A stretch of 64,000 nt of DNA from Carposina sasakii (Eukaryota > Arthropoda > Insecta > Lepidoptera > Carposinidae), in NCBI GenBank assembly GCA_014607495.2, contig CP053148.1, forward strand, positions 16,864,001 through 16,928,000. The letters run 5' to 3'. The position numbers and the translations under genes are program-made. Shown here in pieces: positions 1 to 11,180 of the stretch. The notes under the pieces were generated by a model. The model saw nothing but the letters and a program-made list of their open reading frames with translations. It was not told the origin of the DNA and made no database searches. Position 1 is the first letter of the stretch; each line of letters starts with the position of its first letter.

Positions 1-527
1 AACTCTAGTGCGATGACCTAGATACGCAAATTCAAAGCAACTTGCATCGCAGATTGTATGGATAAATGGTTAATACAGACTTCCGCAAATCTGCAACAAT
101 TACTTAACGCGACGACTCTTTACTCTATTACATTCGACATCCGACTACAAGGAAACTATTTTTGTCGTTTCTATTTTTGTGAAACAGGTATTTAATGCTT
201 GCCTGTATCTAAAATATATTTTATAATTAAAAAGAAATGTATTTAATTCCAAAATATGTAGGTACACAAATACGCATTATTATATAAAAAAATTAATCGG
301 AGGAAAATTAAATGTGCATAAGTACTTATGAATTTTTACATTAATGTCACTTCCCATTATTACAGTATAATGAGATTAGTTAATGAGAGGTTTGTATTTG
401 TTAGTAATGTTATAGCGTATCAAATAACAGTTGCGGTATATATGTAGTATATACCTACAGCATTTTCTATCAGGTAAAAACGTGGGGATGGACGGGGCAA
501 TGTTTTACAATATTTTTTTATTAACAA

Positions 528-737
528 CTAGTGGACGCCCGCGACTTCATCCGCGTAGACTACAGAAAAAACAAAATGTCGAAATTATCCGGGATAAAAA
601 CATTTTCCCGGGATAAAAAGTAGCCTATATGTTAAGTGGGACCTGTCACAATATATTCCTGAAAACTACATCGAAATCGGTTCAGCCGTTCCTGAGATTA
701 GCGTGCACAAACGCACAGACAGTCCCTTCCCGTGGGA
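528..737 (+). mobile_element. Interspersed repeat, family A (CTAGTGGACGCC head)
   Basis: This begins with CTAGTGGACGCCCGCGACTT, continues with a CCGGGATAAAAA-type block and ends near the ACAGAC run. The same unit recurs at 3664 and 38045 on this strand and at 33870, 52310 and 59655 on the other. It has no coding capacity and is probably a SINE-like or LINE-tail element; I cannot name the family. Confidence 0.7.
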
Positions 738-1065
738 ATTTCGGGAAATCCATTCTTAGTGCTTCTCCGTAGTCTCTAATGAACATATATGTCCGATTTT
801 AGCTTCACATGTACAGCGGTTTTTGTAAAAAAAAATATGAATTCCCGTTAGTCCCCTTCCCGTGGGAATTTTGGGCGTAGTAATTTTGTAAAAATTTGGA
901 ATTCCCGTTAGTCCCCTTCCCGTGGGAATTTTGGAAAATCCATTCTTATCCGTCGTAGTCTAATCGCTTCATGAACATATATCATTTAGCTTTATATGTA
1001 TAGCGGTTTTCGTAAAAAAATATAGAATTCCCGTTGGTCGCCTTCCCGTGGGAATATCGGGAAAT
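721..1065 (+). repeat. Irregular tandem array of CCCGTGGGAATT units
   Basis: The core CCTTCCCGTGGGAAT occurs four times, near 724, 855, 915 and 1042. Three of these are preceded by AATTCCCGTTRGTC, so each unit is itself partly palindromic (ATTCCC...GGGAAT). The blocks between (CATTCTTA, GAACATATAT, GCGGTTTT) also repeat. The array starts inside the tail of the family-A repeat and probably grew from it. Confidence 0.65.
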
Positions 1066-1190
1066 TCTTATAGCCTATGTTTATCCAGGTCCAATAAGGA
1101 TTTTAACAGTGAAAGAATTTTTTAAATCAGTCCCGTAGTTTTTGAGCCTATTCATTACAACCAAAATTTCCTCTTTATAATATTAGTGTG

Positions 1191-1378
1191 GACTAGCGGC
1201 CGCCCACGGCTTCGCTCGCGTGAGAGTGCATTACTCTCGTGCGAAGACGGGGCGGATCCCTAGTTATACATTATAAACCTTCCTCGTGAATCACTCTATC
1301 TATTAAAAAAACATCATCAAAATCCGTTGCCTAGTTTGAAAGATCTAAGCATACATGGGGATGGACAGACAGCGGCTT
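1191..1378 (+). mobile_element. Interspersed repeat, family B (GCCCACGGCTTCGC)
   Basis: The block contains GCCGCCCACGGCTTCGCTCG, TATAAACCTTCCTCGTGAAT and AGATCTAAGCATACAT in order. The same order occurs at 28926-29136 and, split by an insertion, at 33786-34140. It is non-coding and probably the 3' end of a retroelement. Confidence 0.65.
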
Positions 1379-1427
1379 AAAACTCTTACCGTGGTAAAAA
1401 AATTACATTGTTTAAGCTAAACATTGC

Positions 1428-1834
1428 GATTTGGCGGGAAAAGCTGGAAGGGAGTGGGTGTATATTTTCTTGTGAAAATCAAAATTTATTTGTAAATGGG
1501 TTGCATGTGTCCGTAAAGTGAAGTTTTCTGGTAGATAAGTTATATTTTGTTTGCTTGTGATGTGAATCTAGTGCGTGTGTATGGTTTTATATGCGGGTAA
1601 GCTAAGTAAAACTTTAGTCGGAATACGATCTCTTCATGGGCTCATGTAAGTTATTTCTGCAATTATTTTTGATTTTGACAAATTTTACACTTGTTCTTGA
1701 GGATTTTTCCGACGTTTCCATTCATCATCATCATTATCATCCATCATAAATTCAGAAATCATTTACTAAAGACAATGGCTGTATGGGCTTAGTTCCCCAT
1801 GCCTTTCCTTCAGGATAAACTAAACAAAAAGAAC
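1428..1834 (-). mobile_element. ~400-bp element, family C, with 11-bp target-site duplication
   Basis: This is an inverted copy of the family also found at 10771, 25621 and 56623. It runs from GGCGGGAAAAGCTGG to the AACTAAACAAAAA end and is flanked by CTAAACATTGC at 1417-1427 and 1835-1845, a direct repeat of 11 bp. The duplication marks a precise insertion into an older repeat. There is no open reading frame. The T-rich head and 10-12 bp duplications would fit a short retroposed element, but I do not recognise the family. Confidence 0.8.
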
Positions 1835-1892
1835 CTAAACATTGCCTAATTAATATGATAGATATTCCATACAATTGCTATCAAATGTCATA

Positions 1893-2155
1893 TACAGGTG
1901 TAACAAAAGGGGTATGTTAAGCGAAAAGCTATGTAAATAGCCCACTAAAAGGAACCTATCCACAAAATTTCAGACTCAAAATCACATGTTTATTTTTCCA
2001 GATAGTACAGAGAATTCCTACACAACTCAGGAATGTTCATACAATCTTAAAAAATAAACATGTGATTTTGAGTCTCAAATTTTGGAAATAGGTTCGCTAT
2101 AGTGGGCTATTTACATAGCTTTTCGCTTAACATACCCTTTCTGTTACATCCTGTA
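1893..2155. mobile_element. Foldback MITE, family D (TACAGG...CCTGTA)
   Basis: This is a near-complete palindrome. Arms of about 110 nt, starting with TACAGGTGTAACAAAAGGGG, pair with the complementary right arm ending in TTACATCCTGTA. TA flanks both sides, consistent with a Tc1/mariner-type target. Other copies lie at 23064, 25223 (split), 29392 and 59144. It is non-autonomous and has no transposase. Confidence 0.85.
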
Positions 2156-2271
2156 TAAACAGTGTCTAACTTTAAACACGGTTTTGTATTAACACCATTA
2201 GTATTTAAGAACCAAACCCAATAAATATCATAATATATTAATACTATAATATGATATTAAAAATGCGAAAA

Positions 2272-2492
2272 TTTGTGAGGATGTATGTATGGTAAGGATC
2301 TTTGTTGCTCTTTCACGCAAAAACTACTTAATGGATTTCGATGAATATATTAGATTAAACAATAATATTAGCTTACCTACATATCAAAATAACACATAGG
2401 CTACAATTTATCCCAGGAAAATACCCGGATTATTTCGATATTTTGTTTTTCCTGCACTCCACACAGACGAAGTCGCGGGCGTCCACTTGTTG
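2272..2492 (-). mobile_element. Diverged family-A-like or LINE-tail repeat
   Basis: This stretch contains CTTTCACGCAAAAACTACTT, a CCCAGGAAAATACCCGG block and a terminal GACGAAGTCGCGGGCGTCCA, matching the reverse complement of the family-A head. The first block also resembles intron sequence near 40320 in COPB2. It is a degraded, non-coding copy. Confidence 0.55.
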
Positions 2493-3433
2493 TTTTATAA
2501 TTTTTTAAAGTCTGAAACTTACCTTTTTAAAATAATGACAACTCTATTAAACATCCATACTTTCTTTGAACTTTATTACAATATCAATGTAAAATCTATT
2601 CCATATGAGTATACTAATTAAATTCATGATTAGAAATGATATTGTATGGTTAGATTAACAACCGATATACTTAGACCCACTAGCGGCTCGTCCTAAGGAG
2701 CGCTGGTGCAGTGCACTCCCACCCACGAACATTACATAGGCAATCTATATTTTCTATATTTATAATTATCTTTCAATTCTACTATGTTTATACAATAGTG
2801 TCTACGCTTTCGTCTCAAGTAAGTTGTAATCTTATGTATCGAGTAGAACGCTAGCGATCGCGCTCCAATGAAACGAAATTTGGTACGATTCCTAGTACTG
2901 TATTCAAAGAGTGCGAAAGAGACATACCGACAAAGGTCGGCGCGTGAAACAGAAGATTTCATATGAAAAATTATCATATAGAAATCTGGAGCGCCGCTCA
3001 CATTAATTCGTAGTGTGCGTATGCGGCCACTAGATGTCGCTTAGTCCGAGTTAGAACGCGATATGGTTGTCTTTAATATGTTTCATTAGGTCATCTGAAT
3101 TTTAATAAGAGTGACTATAGTTTCATTCGTTGAGGGAGTGAACACGCGCGGCGTTTCCAAACTGTAATTTTTGCATGTACTCATATTTAAAAAAATGTGA
3201 ACGAACCCCCATCTAAAAATGTCAGTAGCCGCCACTGCTTAGACCATATATGGCATGTTGTTGCATACTTGTATACCTACCTACTAATGTATAGTGCACA
3301 TTCTAGCTAACTATGTATAATACCCACTATACATTCTAGCTAAATAATACCTACTATGCAACACCGTGGTTGTGTTCCCAAAATAGATAAAGTAGTATAA
3401 TAGGGATAAAAATACAATAGGGAGTGCGAGTAA

Positions 3434-3656
3434 AAAACGTATAATACTACAGCTGCTCCTCTTCCCGGGCATACTGTACAAGTCAATGAGGGACAAGGGG
3501 GTCTTGGTGTTTTGTAGGCGATGGGCTGACCACCTGTCACTACTAACCGAACTTGTACATCTCAACAATACCCTCGAAATTGGTCAGAGGTGGCACCATG
3601 TGGTTCTATCGGCCCTTAGTGCTCTGCCTACCCCGTGGGGGATGGAGGCGTGATTA
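3434..3656 (-). mobile_element. Interspersed repeat, family E (ATCACGCC/CTTACGGGGTAGGC)
   Basis: This is the reverse-oriented copy of a repeat whose landmarks are GGTGGTCAGCCCATCGCC, CACATGGTGCCACTTCTGAC and CCCCGTAAGGGAT. Other copies lie at 30726, 33071, 49137, 49976 and 60639. The only reading frames within it are shadows. Family name unknown. Confidence 0.7.
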
Positions 3657-3663
3657 TATACAT

Positions 3664-3806
3664 ACTAGTGGACGCCCACGACTACGTCCGCGTGGACTGT
3701 GGAAAAAACAAAATGTCAAAATTATCCGAGACAAAAGCATTTTCCCGGGATAAAAAGTAGCCTACATGTTAAGTGGGACCGTTTTGAGATTAGCGTGCAC
3801 AAACGT
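3664..3806 (+). mobile_element. Interspersed repeat, family A, short copy
   Basis: It carries the CTAGTGGACGCCCACGACTA head and ends after GATTAGCGTGCACAAACG. It lacks part of the middle present in the copy at 528. It directly abuts the family-E repeat on its left. Confidence 0.65.
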
Positions 3807-4639
3807 CGACCCGTTACGTATAGATAGAAGAAGATAAATATATGTAGATGTGACCAATATTACCTACATGATGTATTAACCTATATGTACATGCATATAC
3901 AGCACACAATATAGCATATCTACACAACTACCCTTACCAGCAGTCGTAGTATTGAAGTACTGGGCGATGAAGGCTTTAAACACAAGACAAAAAGTGATAC
4001 AAGTCAATTTTTATAGATTTTCAAAAGTAGTGACAATGTAATAAGTAGGTTCCCTTATTATTACGTTCAAACAAGTAATTTGGCTATAAATGATAAGTGC
4101 TAATAATATAATTTCCGTTCTTTTCACAAGGCAACATTGATGAATTTTGGTACACATGTATATAGCACGATACGTAAGACTACTAAATTTATTCATCCTA
4201 TGAATTCCTATGTCCTTTATCATGAAAATGACAGCATATGCAAAATGCATTTTAATTTTCATTAAAATAGATCACGAAAATTAAAACTTTTATCATGAAA
4301 AAGACAGTTCTTTTAGCTAGATACCGCGGTAAGGGGACTGCGAACAGCAAGGACGAACTTGAGCCTATAAAATGAAGAGGCAACAACTTACAGCTAGCAC
4401 TCGCGTTGGACCCTCGACCTCCGTGCTCGTACAGTTGGAATTTGCTCACGTTGGCCGTCTCATCTTCGCTACGACCGTTTCCAGCTGCGCTCGTTCCCTA
4501 GCAACCGGAAGATATTATTTAGGGCAAATTTTTCCAACGGTCATATATACTGCGCTGATCACAGAACACGTAATATAGGTTACGTGTTCTGTGGCGCTGA
4601 TGCTACACAAGAAAACATATCCTTCCGTCATCATCGTCA

Positions 4640-5080
4640 TCGTCAGCCTATTGCAGTCCACTGCTGGACGTAGGCCTCCCCCAGTGTACGCCACATGGCT
4701 TGATCTCCCGTTTTTGCCATCCAGTCACTACCAGCAGTCCTTAAGCCGTCTTTAAGTCATCGGTCCATCTGGCCGGAGGGCGCCCAACGCTACGCTTGCC
4801 GAGGCGCGGTCTCCATTCGAGAACCCGTTTACTCCACCGTCCATCGGTTCTACGACAGATGTGGCCGGCCCACTGCCACTTCAGTCTGCCACATTTCGAG
4901 ACTATGTCTGTCACTTTGGTCTTCTGCCGGATAATCTCGTTTCGGACTTTGTCCATTCGCGAGATTCCGAGCATTAACCTTTCCATAGCTCTCTGAGTGA
5001 CATGTAATCGGAGAGCCAGCCCCACCGTCAGGTGCCACGTCTCGGCTTGTAGAACGCACTGATCGAACACCTTGGTCTTG
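4640..5080 (-). mobile_element. RTE-type LINE 3' fragment (C-terminus of ORF)
   Basis: The minus strand encodes the tail of an endonuclease/reverse-transcriptase polyprotein. The motifs are [49 protein letters not shown], followed by the usual CCTACGTCCAGCAGTGGACT end and a GAT-rich tail. The upstream part is degraded by deletions, and no catalytic palm is present. Homologous pieces lie at 42940, 48588 and 51898. It is an inactive relic. Confidence 0.8.
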
Positions 5081-5309
5081 AGGTATTATGGCAAGGATGA
5101 TTCAAAGATATGACGCAACTTCCCAAACGCTGTCCATCCAAGCTGCACTCTTCTGGTGATTTCTCCCTCCCTCATCTCCTTCCGTACATGTCATAAAAGT
5201 CGACTAAGGGCATTCTCTGAGGCTATAAGCTAGCAACTTGTCGCTGTAATGTGGGATCTCCTTTACTATCCTGAAGTTCTGACTACCCCATTTCGGGAAC
5301 ACTAACTAT

Positions 5310-5520
5310 CTATATGTTTCGTACAAGGCGATTATGGGTTTCTGGTATGCGGGCAGCAGCACCTCCCGTACTGACAACATAGTCCGAAAATCACACTGCG
5401 GTCACCAACCCGCCTGCCCAGCGTGGTGACTATAGGCAAAACCCCCTGTGGCAGTAGCCTTGTGGCGTGCCCTGGGGAAGACCTACGTCCAGCAGTGGAC
5501 TGCAATAGGCTGAAGAAGAA
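5310..5520 (+). mobile_element. RTE-derived short repeat (family F)
   Basis: Landmarks in order are ACAAGGCGATTA, CAGCACCTCCCGTACTGACA, CAACCCGCCTGCCCAGCGTG and CAGCAGTGGACTGCAATAGG with a GAAGAAGAAG tail. The same series occurs at 14093, 42572, 43890 and 48838. It shares its 3' end with the RTE-type LINE fragments, so it is probably mobilised by that LINE. Confidence 0.7.
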
Positions 5521-7017
5521 GAAGAATTCTATCTTAAGTATAAATTTCATGCAGTCTTTCTCTAAAACTCGATCAAGATAGAGACAGCCATGAACGTATC
5601 TTGGAGACAGCATCAACTTTAGGCTATCTGACTTTGGAGAAATCGGCCCCGAAATTAATTGATTATTTATTTGCTAAAAATATGGTACAATAAAGTTATT
5701 AATTCAAATTAGATTTAAAAAAAACATGTTTTGATTAAAATGTTGCGTGGAAATATTTTATTCATTCAGCACCCTTACAAAATGTAATAATTACAAAAGG
5801 TTGCCTTAAAGCCAAAAGGCACAGTGCTTTACACTTTCCAGCTGCCCTTTACAATGTATAAACAAAGCTTTTTTTTATCCAATGCTCAATAAAGCTTATA
5901 CGTGGCATAATAAATTACAGATATCTAAAATAGACGAGGTGACACTGGCCCACGTTATTCAATTGTTTCCTCGACATTCCTTATTCAAGTGACTGCTGGA
6001 TCGTGACAACAACTTTGCAGTGGTACACAATGTTTTTATAAACCATGCTGCTCGACATTTTGTGCAATTAAAAAAAAATCTTCATTATTCATTATCAAAA
6101 AATTATAAGTATACATTATAAACGAATGTTTCTTATTCAACTCATTAACATACTTGTCTATGCAAATGACTACAAGCCAGCTTATTATAATTGCTATTAC
6201 AAATATCTTTAATAGCTTTTCCATTTTTCCCGCGCATCGGCCAGTGGAAGTTTCCTACAACTGAGGGATGAAATGCAAATCAATAACAACGACCTTTCGA
6301 GTTGACGACGATGCATTTACTATTTAGTCCAGTACGACCAGTGGGTGAGACCTACATAACATTACTTATAACGCGATAACACGATCCATACCGGGCGACA
6401 CGATCGGACACGATGTGAGACTCTTCTATAAATTAAACATTGCCTAAATTTGATAGATATACCATACACTTTGCTATCAATTGTCATTTTTAAACAATAT
6501 CTAACATTGGACGGGGTTTTTGTAATAACAAAGATATCATTTTTCGGGTAAGCCGTGAGGAATGAATATGTTACGGGTAATGCTAGAAGATGGTGTAAAG
6601 TTAGATAAAATTTGTGTTACCAAAGATTCCTATTAGGGATACTGGGGATAATCCCAGACATAATTATACCTCTGTTTAAATAGTCTTTAAGACTTTATCC
6701 GTTACATGTACATTTGGACCGTTTACGTCCATAATGTTCCTTTGCCAAAATGTCCCCGTCATTCCAGAATGTTCCTTTACTAAAATTCCTTTTTTTGTGT
6801 CTTTTTTCTTATCAAATTTTTAAATAAATAAATTACAAAATCCTGATATAATCCTTAAATTTTTAGTTTTGCATTATTTTCGAAAAAGGCGTAAATGCCG
6901 GGATGGCATCGGATGGTGTGTCGTGTGAGGAAGCAAATGGCACTCTTAAGTTAAGCCTTCATTCTAACCATGGTAACAAATGCAGTTCCATAGCTATAGC
7001 CTATTTCCGGTTTATTA

Positions 7018-7420
7018 ACCGACTTCAAAAAGAGAGGTTATCAATTCGTCTGTGTTTTTTTTTTTTTTAATGTGTGTGTTACCTCAGAACTCCGTCATTT
7101 ATGAACCTAGTTGGTCATGGTATACTTGCTGGTTGGTCCCATATTCACCACATCAGGATCTGATGATGGGATCTTGGAGAAATCGAGGGCAATCCTCGAA
7201 TATTGTAGGCACATGTAGTCTGTTTTTACACTTTTACTGAGCGTTTTAGTCACCTACATATAAAACATAACATCTGATGATGGAATCTAGGGATATCCTC
7301 AAATATAATAGGCACGAGTAGTCCGTTTTTAGATTTTTATAGAGAATTTTGGTCAGCTCCACATAATATAAAGGAAATGAGGGTCTGATGATAGAGCCGC
7401 CGAAAAACAGATAGTGGAAC
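7018..7420 (+). repeat. Repeat with ACCGACTTCAAAAA head and internal duplication
   Basis: It begins with AACCGACTTCAAAAAGAGAG and a T-run, then contains three imperfect copies of a CATCTGATGATGG unit with AGTCTGTTTTTA/AGTCCGTTTTTA companions, spaced at roughly 130 bp. It is non-coding; the short frames here are chance. The type is common in lepidopteran DNA from memory, but the family is not identified. Confidence 0.5.
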
Positions 7421-7433
7421 TTTTTAGTAACAA

Positions 7434-7498
7434 AATCCCCCTATAGCAGGGGAAGCCTACGTCCAGTAGTGGACTGCAATAGGCTTATGAAGATGAAG
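7434..7498 (+). mobile_element. Short RTE-derived 3' end (family F tail)
   Basis: Only the last part remains: GGGGAAGCCTACGTCCAGTA followed by GTGGACTGCAATAGGCTTAT and a GAAGATGAAGAT tail. Confidence 0.65.
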
Positions 7499-8006
7499 AT
7501 AATTGTGTTAAGTCGTGTAATTATATGTTGCGTTAAGCCGTGTCCGAAGTAAGATGGTTATAGAGGAAGAGGTAGACATGAGAATAACGAGATGACGGAT
7601 AATAGGGATGACTGAAAGAACAGTACCTACATATTGCACCGACCCCAAATGATTGGGAACAGGGCGGGAAGGAGTGTAATTATATGTTGCTTATATATTG
7701 TCAGACGTAAAGTTTCGAAGACTAGTCATTTCTCTCTTTTGTCATGTGGCCTATTTAATCATTTGCTGGCATATAAATCTGACAATATTATGCCTTCTAA
7801 ACGTCGTACACGGTTTAACGCAATATATATTTTCCCTTTAGTAAAATTTTACTCTAGTAAGCTCGAGTTTTGGGAGGAAGTCGGTTTTTCGTTTAAAAAA
7901 ATAATGTTTATTGGGTCAACATTGTTTGCTTACTTGATCATTAAAAAAAGCAGCTCTCTAGTTGGTCGTACTTTAGATGTATATTTGTACGACTTTTAAT
8001 CTATTA

Positions 8007-8275
8007 GTGGTCATCCATAAATTACGTCACACGAATTTCACGATTTTTTTGCCCCTCCCTTGGGGGGGGGGTCCTTGTCACAGATGGCCACATTTGTGAG
8101 ACCCCCCCTCCCTAGTGTCACGTCACATTTAGCTTTTTTGCAAATTTATATTTAGAGATTATTGAATTATGAAAATGTGACGTCACGAAATTTAGGACCC
8201 CCTTGTCACACAATGTCACAGTTTGACGACCCCCTCCCTCCCCCTTAACCTGTGACGTAATATATGGACGGCCCC
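8007..8275. mobile_element. MITE with TTA target duplication (PIF/Harbinger-like)
   Basis: The ends are imperfect inverted repeats: GTGGTCATCCATAAATTACG on the left and TACGTCACAGG's complement TATTACGTCAC on the right, where the terminus reads GGACGGCCCC. A TTA lies on each side (8004-8006 and 8276-8278). Poly-purine/pyrimidine tracts (GGGGGGGGGG, CCCCCCCTCCC) fill the inside. A TTA duplication is typical of PIF/Harbinger elements; there is no transposase. Confidence 0.65.
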
Positions 8276-8344
8276 TTACTAATGTGCTTAATGCATCCAT
8301 ATAGTTATTCCACATTTATTATTAAGGGCCCACATTTATTCATT

Positions 8345-8540
8345 TAATCTGACGTTTGAAAAAATTTACCCTAAGTGACATATGTAAAATAACCCACAAA
8401 CTCTAGAAGTTTTTCAAACGTCAGATAGCCTATCATGACCAAGTTTTAGAGAAAGACAACATCAACTTTATTCTTTTGAAAGGCTATCTGACGTTTGAAA
8501 AAATTTACCCTAAGTGATATAAGTAAAATAACCCACAAGC
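8345..8540. repeat. Direct and inverted copies of a CTGACGTTTGAAAAA unit
   Basis: TCTGACGTTTGAAAAAATTT followed by ACCCTAAGTGA occurs twice (near 8348 and 8478), and an inverted copy (TTTTTCAAACGTCAGATAGC) lies between at about 8412. Related pieces (TCTTTCTCTAAAA, TAGCCTATCTGA) occur near 5560, 61155 and 62850. It is non-coding and looks like a rearranged MITE. Confidence 0.55.
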
Positions 8541-8981
8541 TCTAAAAGTAATGAGTTTCTGAATACGGTCCCGGAACGGTTTCTATATAAGCACAGGATA
8601 TAATATGCTAGTATTGCGTTGGTATCATCTTTCTTTGAGAACCAAGAAGCAGGAAATGAATCATGATAACTTATAATAATTATTATTTATTACTGAAAAA
8701 AGATAAGTATGTTGTCTATGCACACAATATATTGCCGGTTTGGTATGCTTGCCAATGCACATCTTTCAATGATGAGTTTCTACAAAATCAACCTGACACC
8801 ATTCTTTGTTCCCTAGTAAAACTTAAAATATAATTTTGCAACTGGAAAAATCAATTGGACTAATTGGAAATTAAAATAATAACAATATGTATAATATAAT
8901 AATTATCTGTGTTACAGCCTAAATGTGGAATAAAGTTTATACTGAAAATAATAAATATTTTTAGCTAGACAAACTTAATTT

Positions 8982-9047
8982 ATTATCACTTCGAACCCTG
9001 TTAAGTTTGTACCTAATCACAAACTTAACAGGGTTCGAAGTGATAAT
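8982..9047. repeat. Perfect 29-bp inverted repeat (hairpin)
   Basis: Arms 8982-9010 and 9019-9047 are exact reverse complements with an 8-nt loop. The right arm contains the left end of the neighbouring hAT-like element and its target duplication. The left arm is therefore an inverted copy of that junction. Confidence 0.9.
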
Positions 9048-9428
9048 TATGACGATAATTATCTTGATAAATATACCTTGATAATTATCTTTGATAATTA
9101 TAAAAATCAAACACTAAAAATACTTAAAACTAAGTTTATTTACATATCCAAGACATAAAAAAAACTTTGACTTGCAAGAGAAGTGAGAATTTCAGGAATT
9201 TCTCTTTTTTTACGTAATTTCTTACTTTATTAATGCCATAAAAACAAACTCTGAAATAAATTGCATTTTTCTCATTTAAATTGTATTATTCTTTGCTGTT
9301 CATTCAATAATGGCAAAAAACTGAGAACCTCAGTTGAAAAAATTTCAAGAAGTTAATTGGCAAATCAGCTAGGATAATAATCGGATAATTATCCAAAAAA
9401 ATATTCATCTTGATAACTTCGAACCCTG
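9029..9428. mobile_element. hAT-like MITE (CAGGGTTCGAAGT ends)
   Basis: Terminal inverted repeats are CAGGGTTCGAAGTGATA on the left and the complement of GATAACTTCGAACCCTG on the right. Flanking 8-mers are AAACTTAA (9021-9028) and ATACTTAA (9429-9436), differing at one base, as expected for an aged hAT 8-bp target duplication. Several ATAATTATC words lie inside. It encodes no transposase. Confidence 0.75.
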
Positions 9429-10770
9429 ATACTTAATCTATGGTTGGTTTGGTACTGGCAGGTATTATGTGGGTGGTAGAATTTTATTCCATATTTGTTT
9501 GCAAGACAGACCATATAAAATAATAATATATGAAGTTGTATAAATACCTCCTTGTGAACTGACTGATATGTTGTACCCATCTTTGGTAGTGAAGACTTCA
9601 AGGGAAAACGTTCCATTACCTGTGCCAAAAATATATTACAAATGCATATGTAGCAATATTTTATTATTATTTATTACTATCTATCTAAATTGTTAACATA
9701 ATTCATTTATTATTATTATGTAAGCAAATGGAAGAACTAAGCTTTTACTAATTGGACATACCTTTTTATAGGTACCTGAAATTATATCGCTTATAAAATA
9801 TATGGTTAAGTATATAATCTAGACTATATTGAACCAAACTTTTGTACTTAACTAAACCTAACATGATAAAACTGGTAATTAAACTAGTTGTGCAGGTAGT
9901 ATATTTTATACTTTCGTAAAACCTAGATCTCCTAACCTTTTTTAGATTAAAGATATCTACCTTTCCATTTACCTACATGACTGTATTCTGAAAATTCCCT
10001 GTGCTAAAATAAATATCATATTAGTTTAATAAAACCACACAGGATAGTAAATTGTACATACAGTTAAATTTTATTTTAGTAGGTATATGCAACTACGGCG
10101 AAACGCCCCTTCAAGTAAACGCATGGTATGTATTGACTATGAATAACAAGTTAACAACTATTGCAGTGTTCTGTGCTATTGCCTGTGGGTTATTGTATGG
10201 TAGTAGGAATTCAAGTATTAGGATTTAGATCACTAAAATCAGCATTGTTATTATGACTATTCATAATATCTATATGTATATTGCAGTTTTAATTTTTTTG
10301 CGTTAGCATAGCATTGCATGCATTAGGTACACACAGGATGCACTTCATTGATATACTAACCTAGGAATACAGACACATTTTACCGCACAGAAACAGACCA
10401 AAAAAGTTATTAGTTTAGAAAAACTCGAAATCACACTTCATTTTCGGATTATATTTCTTTCTATTAAGTATAATCTAGAATAAAAATAAAAACCTATAAG
10501 AAGCTAAGAGGCCACTTTTTCTGGCATGTATCACGATTTATCCACGGGTAGTACATAATCATAGAACAATATTTATGGTCCGTAGAAATTGTTAGAGCAA
10601 TTCAGAACATGACGTTTCTCTCCCTCCCCTGACCGCTTACTTCCCCTCCCTCCGTCACCGTTAGATAATTTTCTCAGATGAATGATCAAAGGAATGATAT
10701 ACAATAATTTTACCTTTGACTATCTACGAATTTTACACTAATTTGTCTGAGAATCTGTCGCCTTTCGATG

Positions 10771-11180
10771 TTTTTTTTTGATTGTTTAGTTTATCCCGAA
10801 GGAAAGGCAAGGGGAACTAAGCCCATACAGCCATTATCTTTAGTAAATGATTTCTCAATTTATGATGGATGATATTGATGATGATGAATGGAAACGTCGA
10901 GAAAATCCTCAAGAATGGGTGTAAAATTAGTAAAGATCACAAAGAATTGCAGAAACAACTTACATGAGCCCATGAAGAGATCGCATTCCGACTAAAGTTT
11001 TACTTAGCTTACCTGCATATAAAACCATGCACACGCACTAGATTCACATATCAAGTAAACAACATATCACTTATCTACTAGAAAATATCACTTTACAGAC
11101 ACATGCAAGCCATTTACAACTAAATTTTGATTTTTACAAGAAAATTACACCCGCTCCCTTCCAGCTTTTCCCGCCGAATC
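10771..11180 (+). mobile_element. ~400-bp element, family C
   Basis: This copy has a T-run head, then GTTTAGTTTATCCCGAAGGA, CATGAGCCCATGAAGAGATC, ACCATGCACACGCACTAGAT and the CCTTCCAGCTTTTCCCGCCG end. Flanks share CGATGTT. It is structurally the same as the copies at 1428, 25621 and 56623. Confidence 0.75.

Noticed and set aside
2732..3001. 89-codon minus-strand frame
   Set aside because: No recognisable domain; the sequence has the look of a decayed repeat and no splice context supports an exon.
4796..4996. Plus-strand frame over the RTE fragment
   Set aside because: It is the shadow of the minus-strand LINE coding sequence.
7634..7999. 121-codon plus-strand frame
   Set aside because: No motif, signal or homology recognised; AT-rich and next to repeats.
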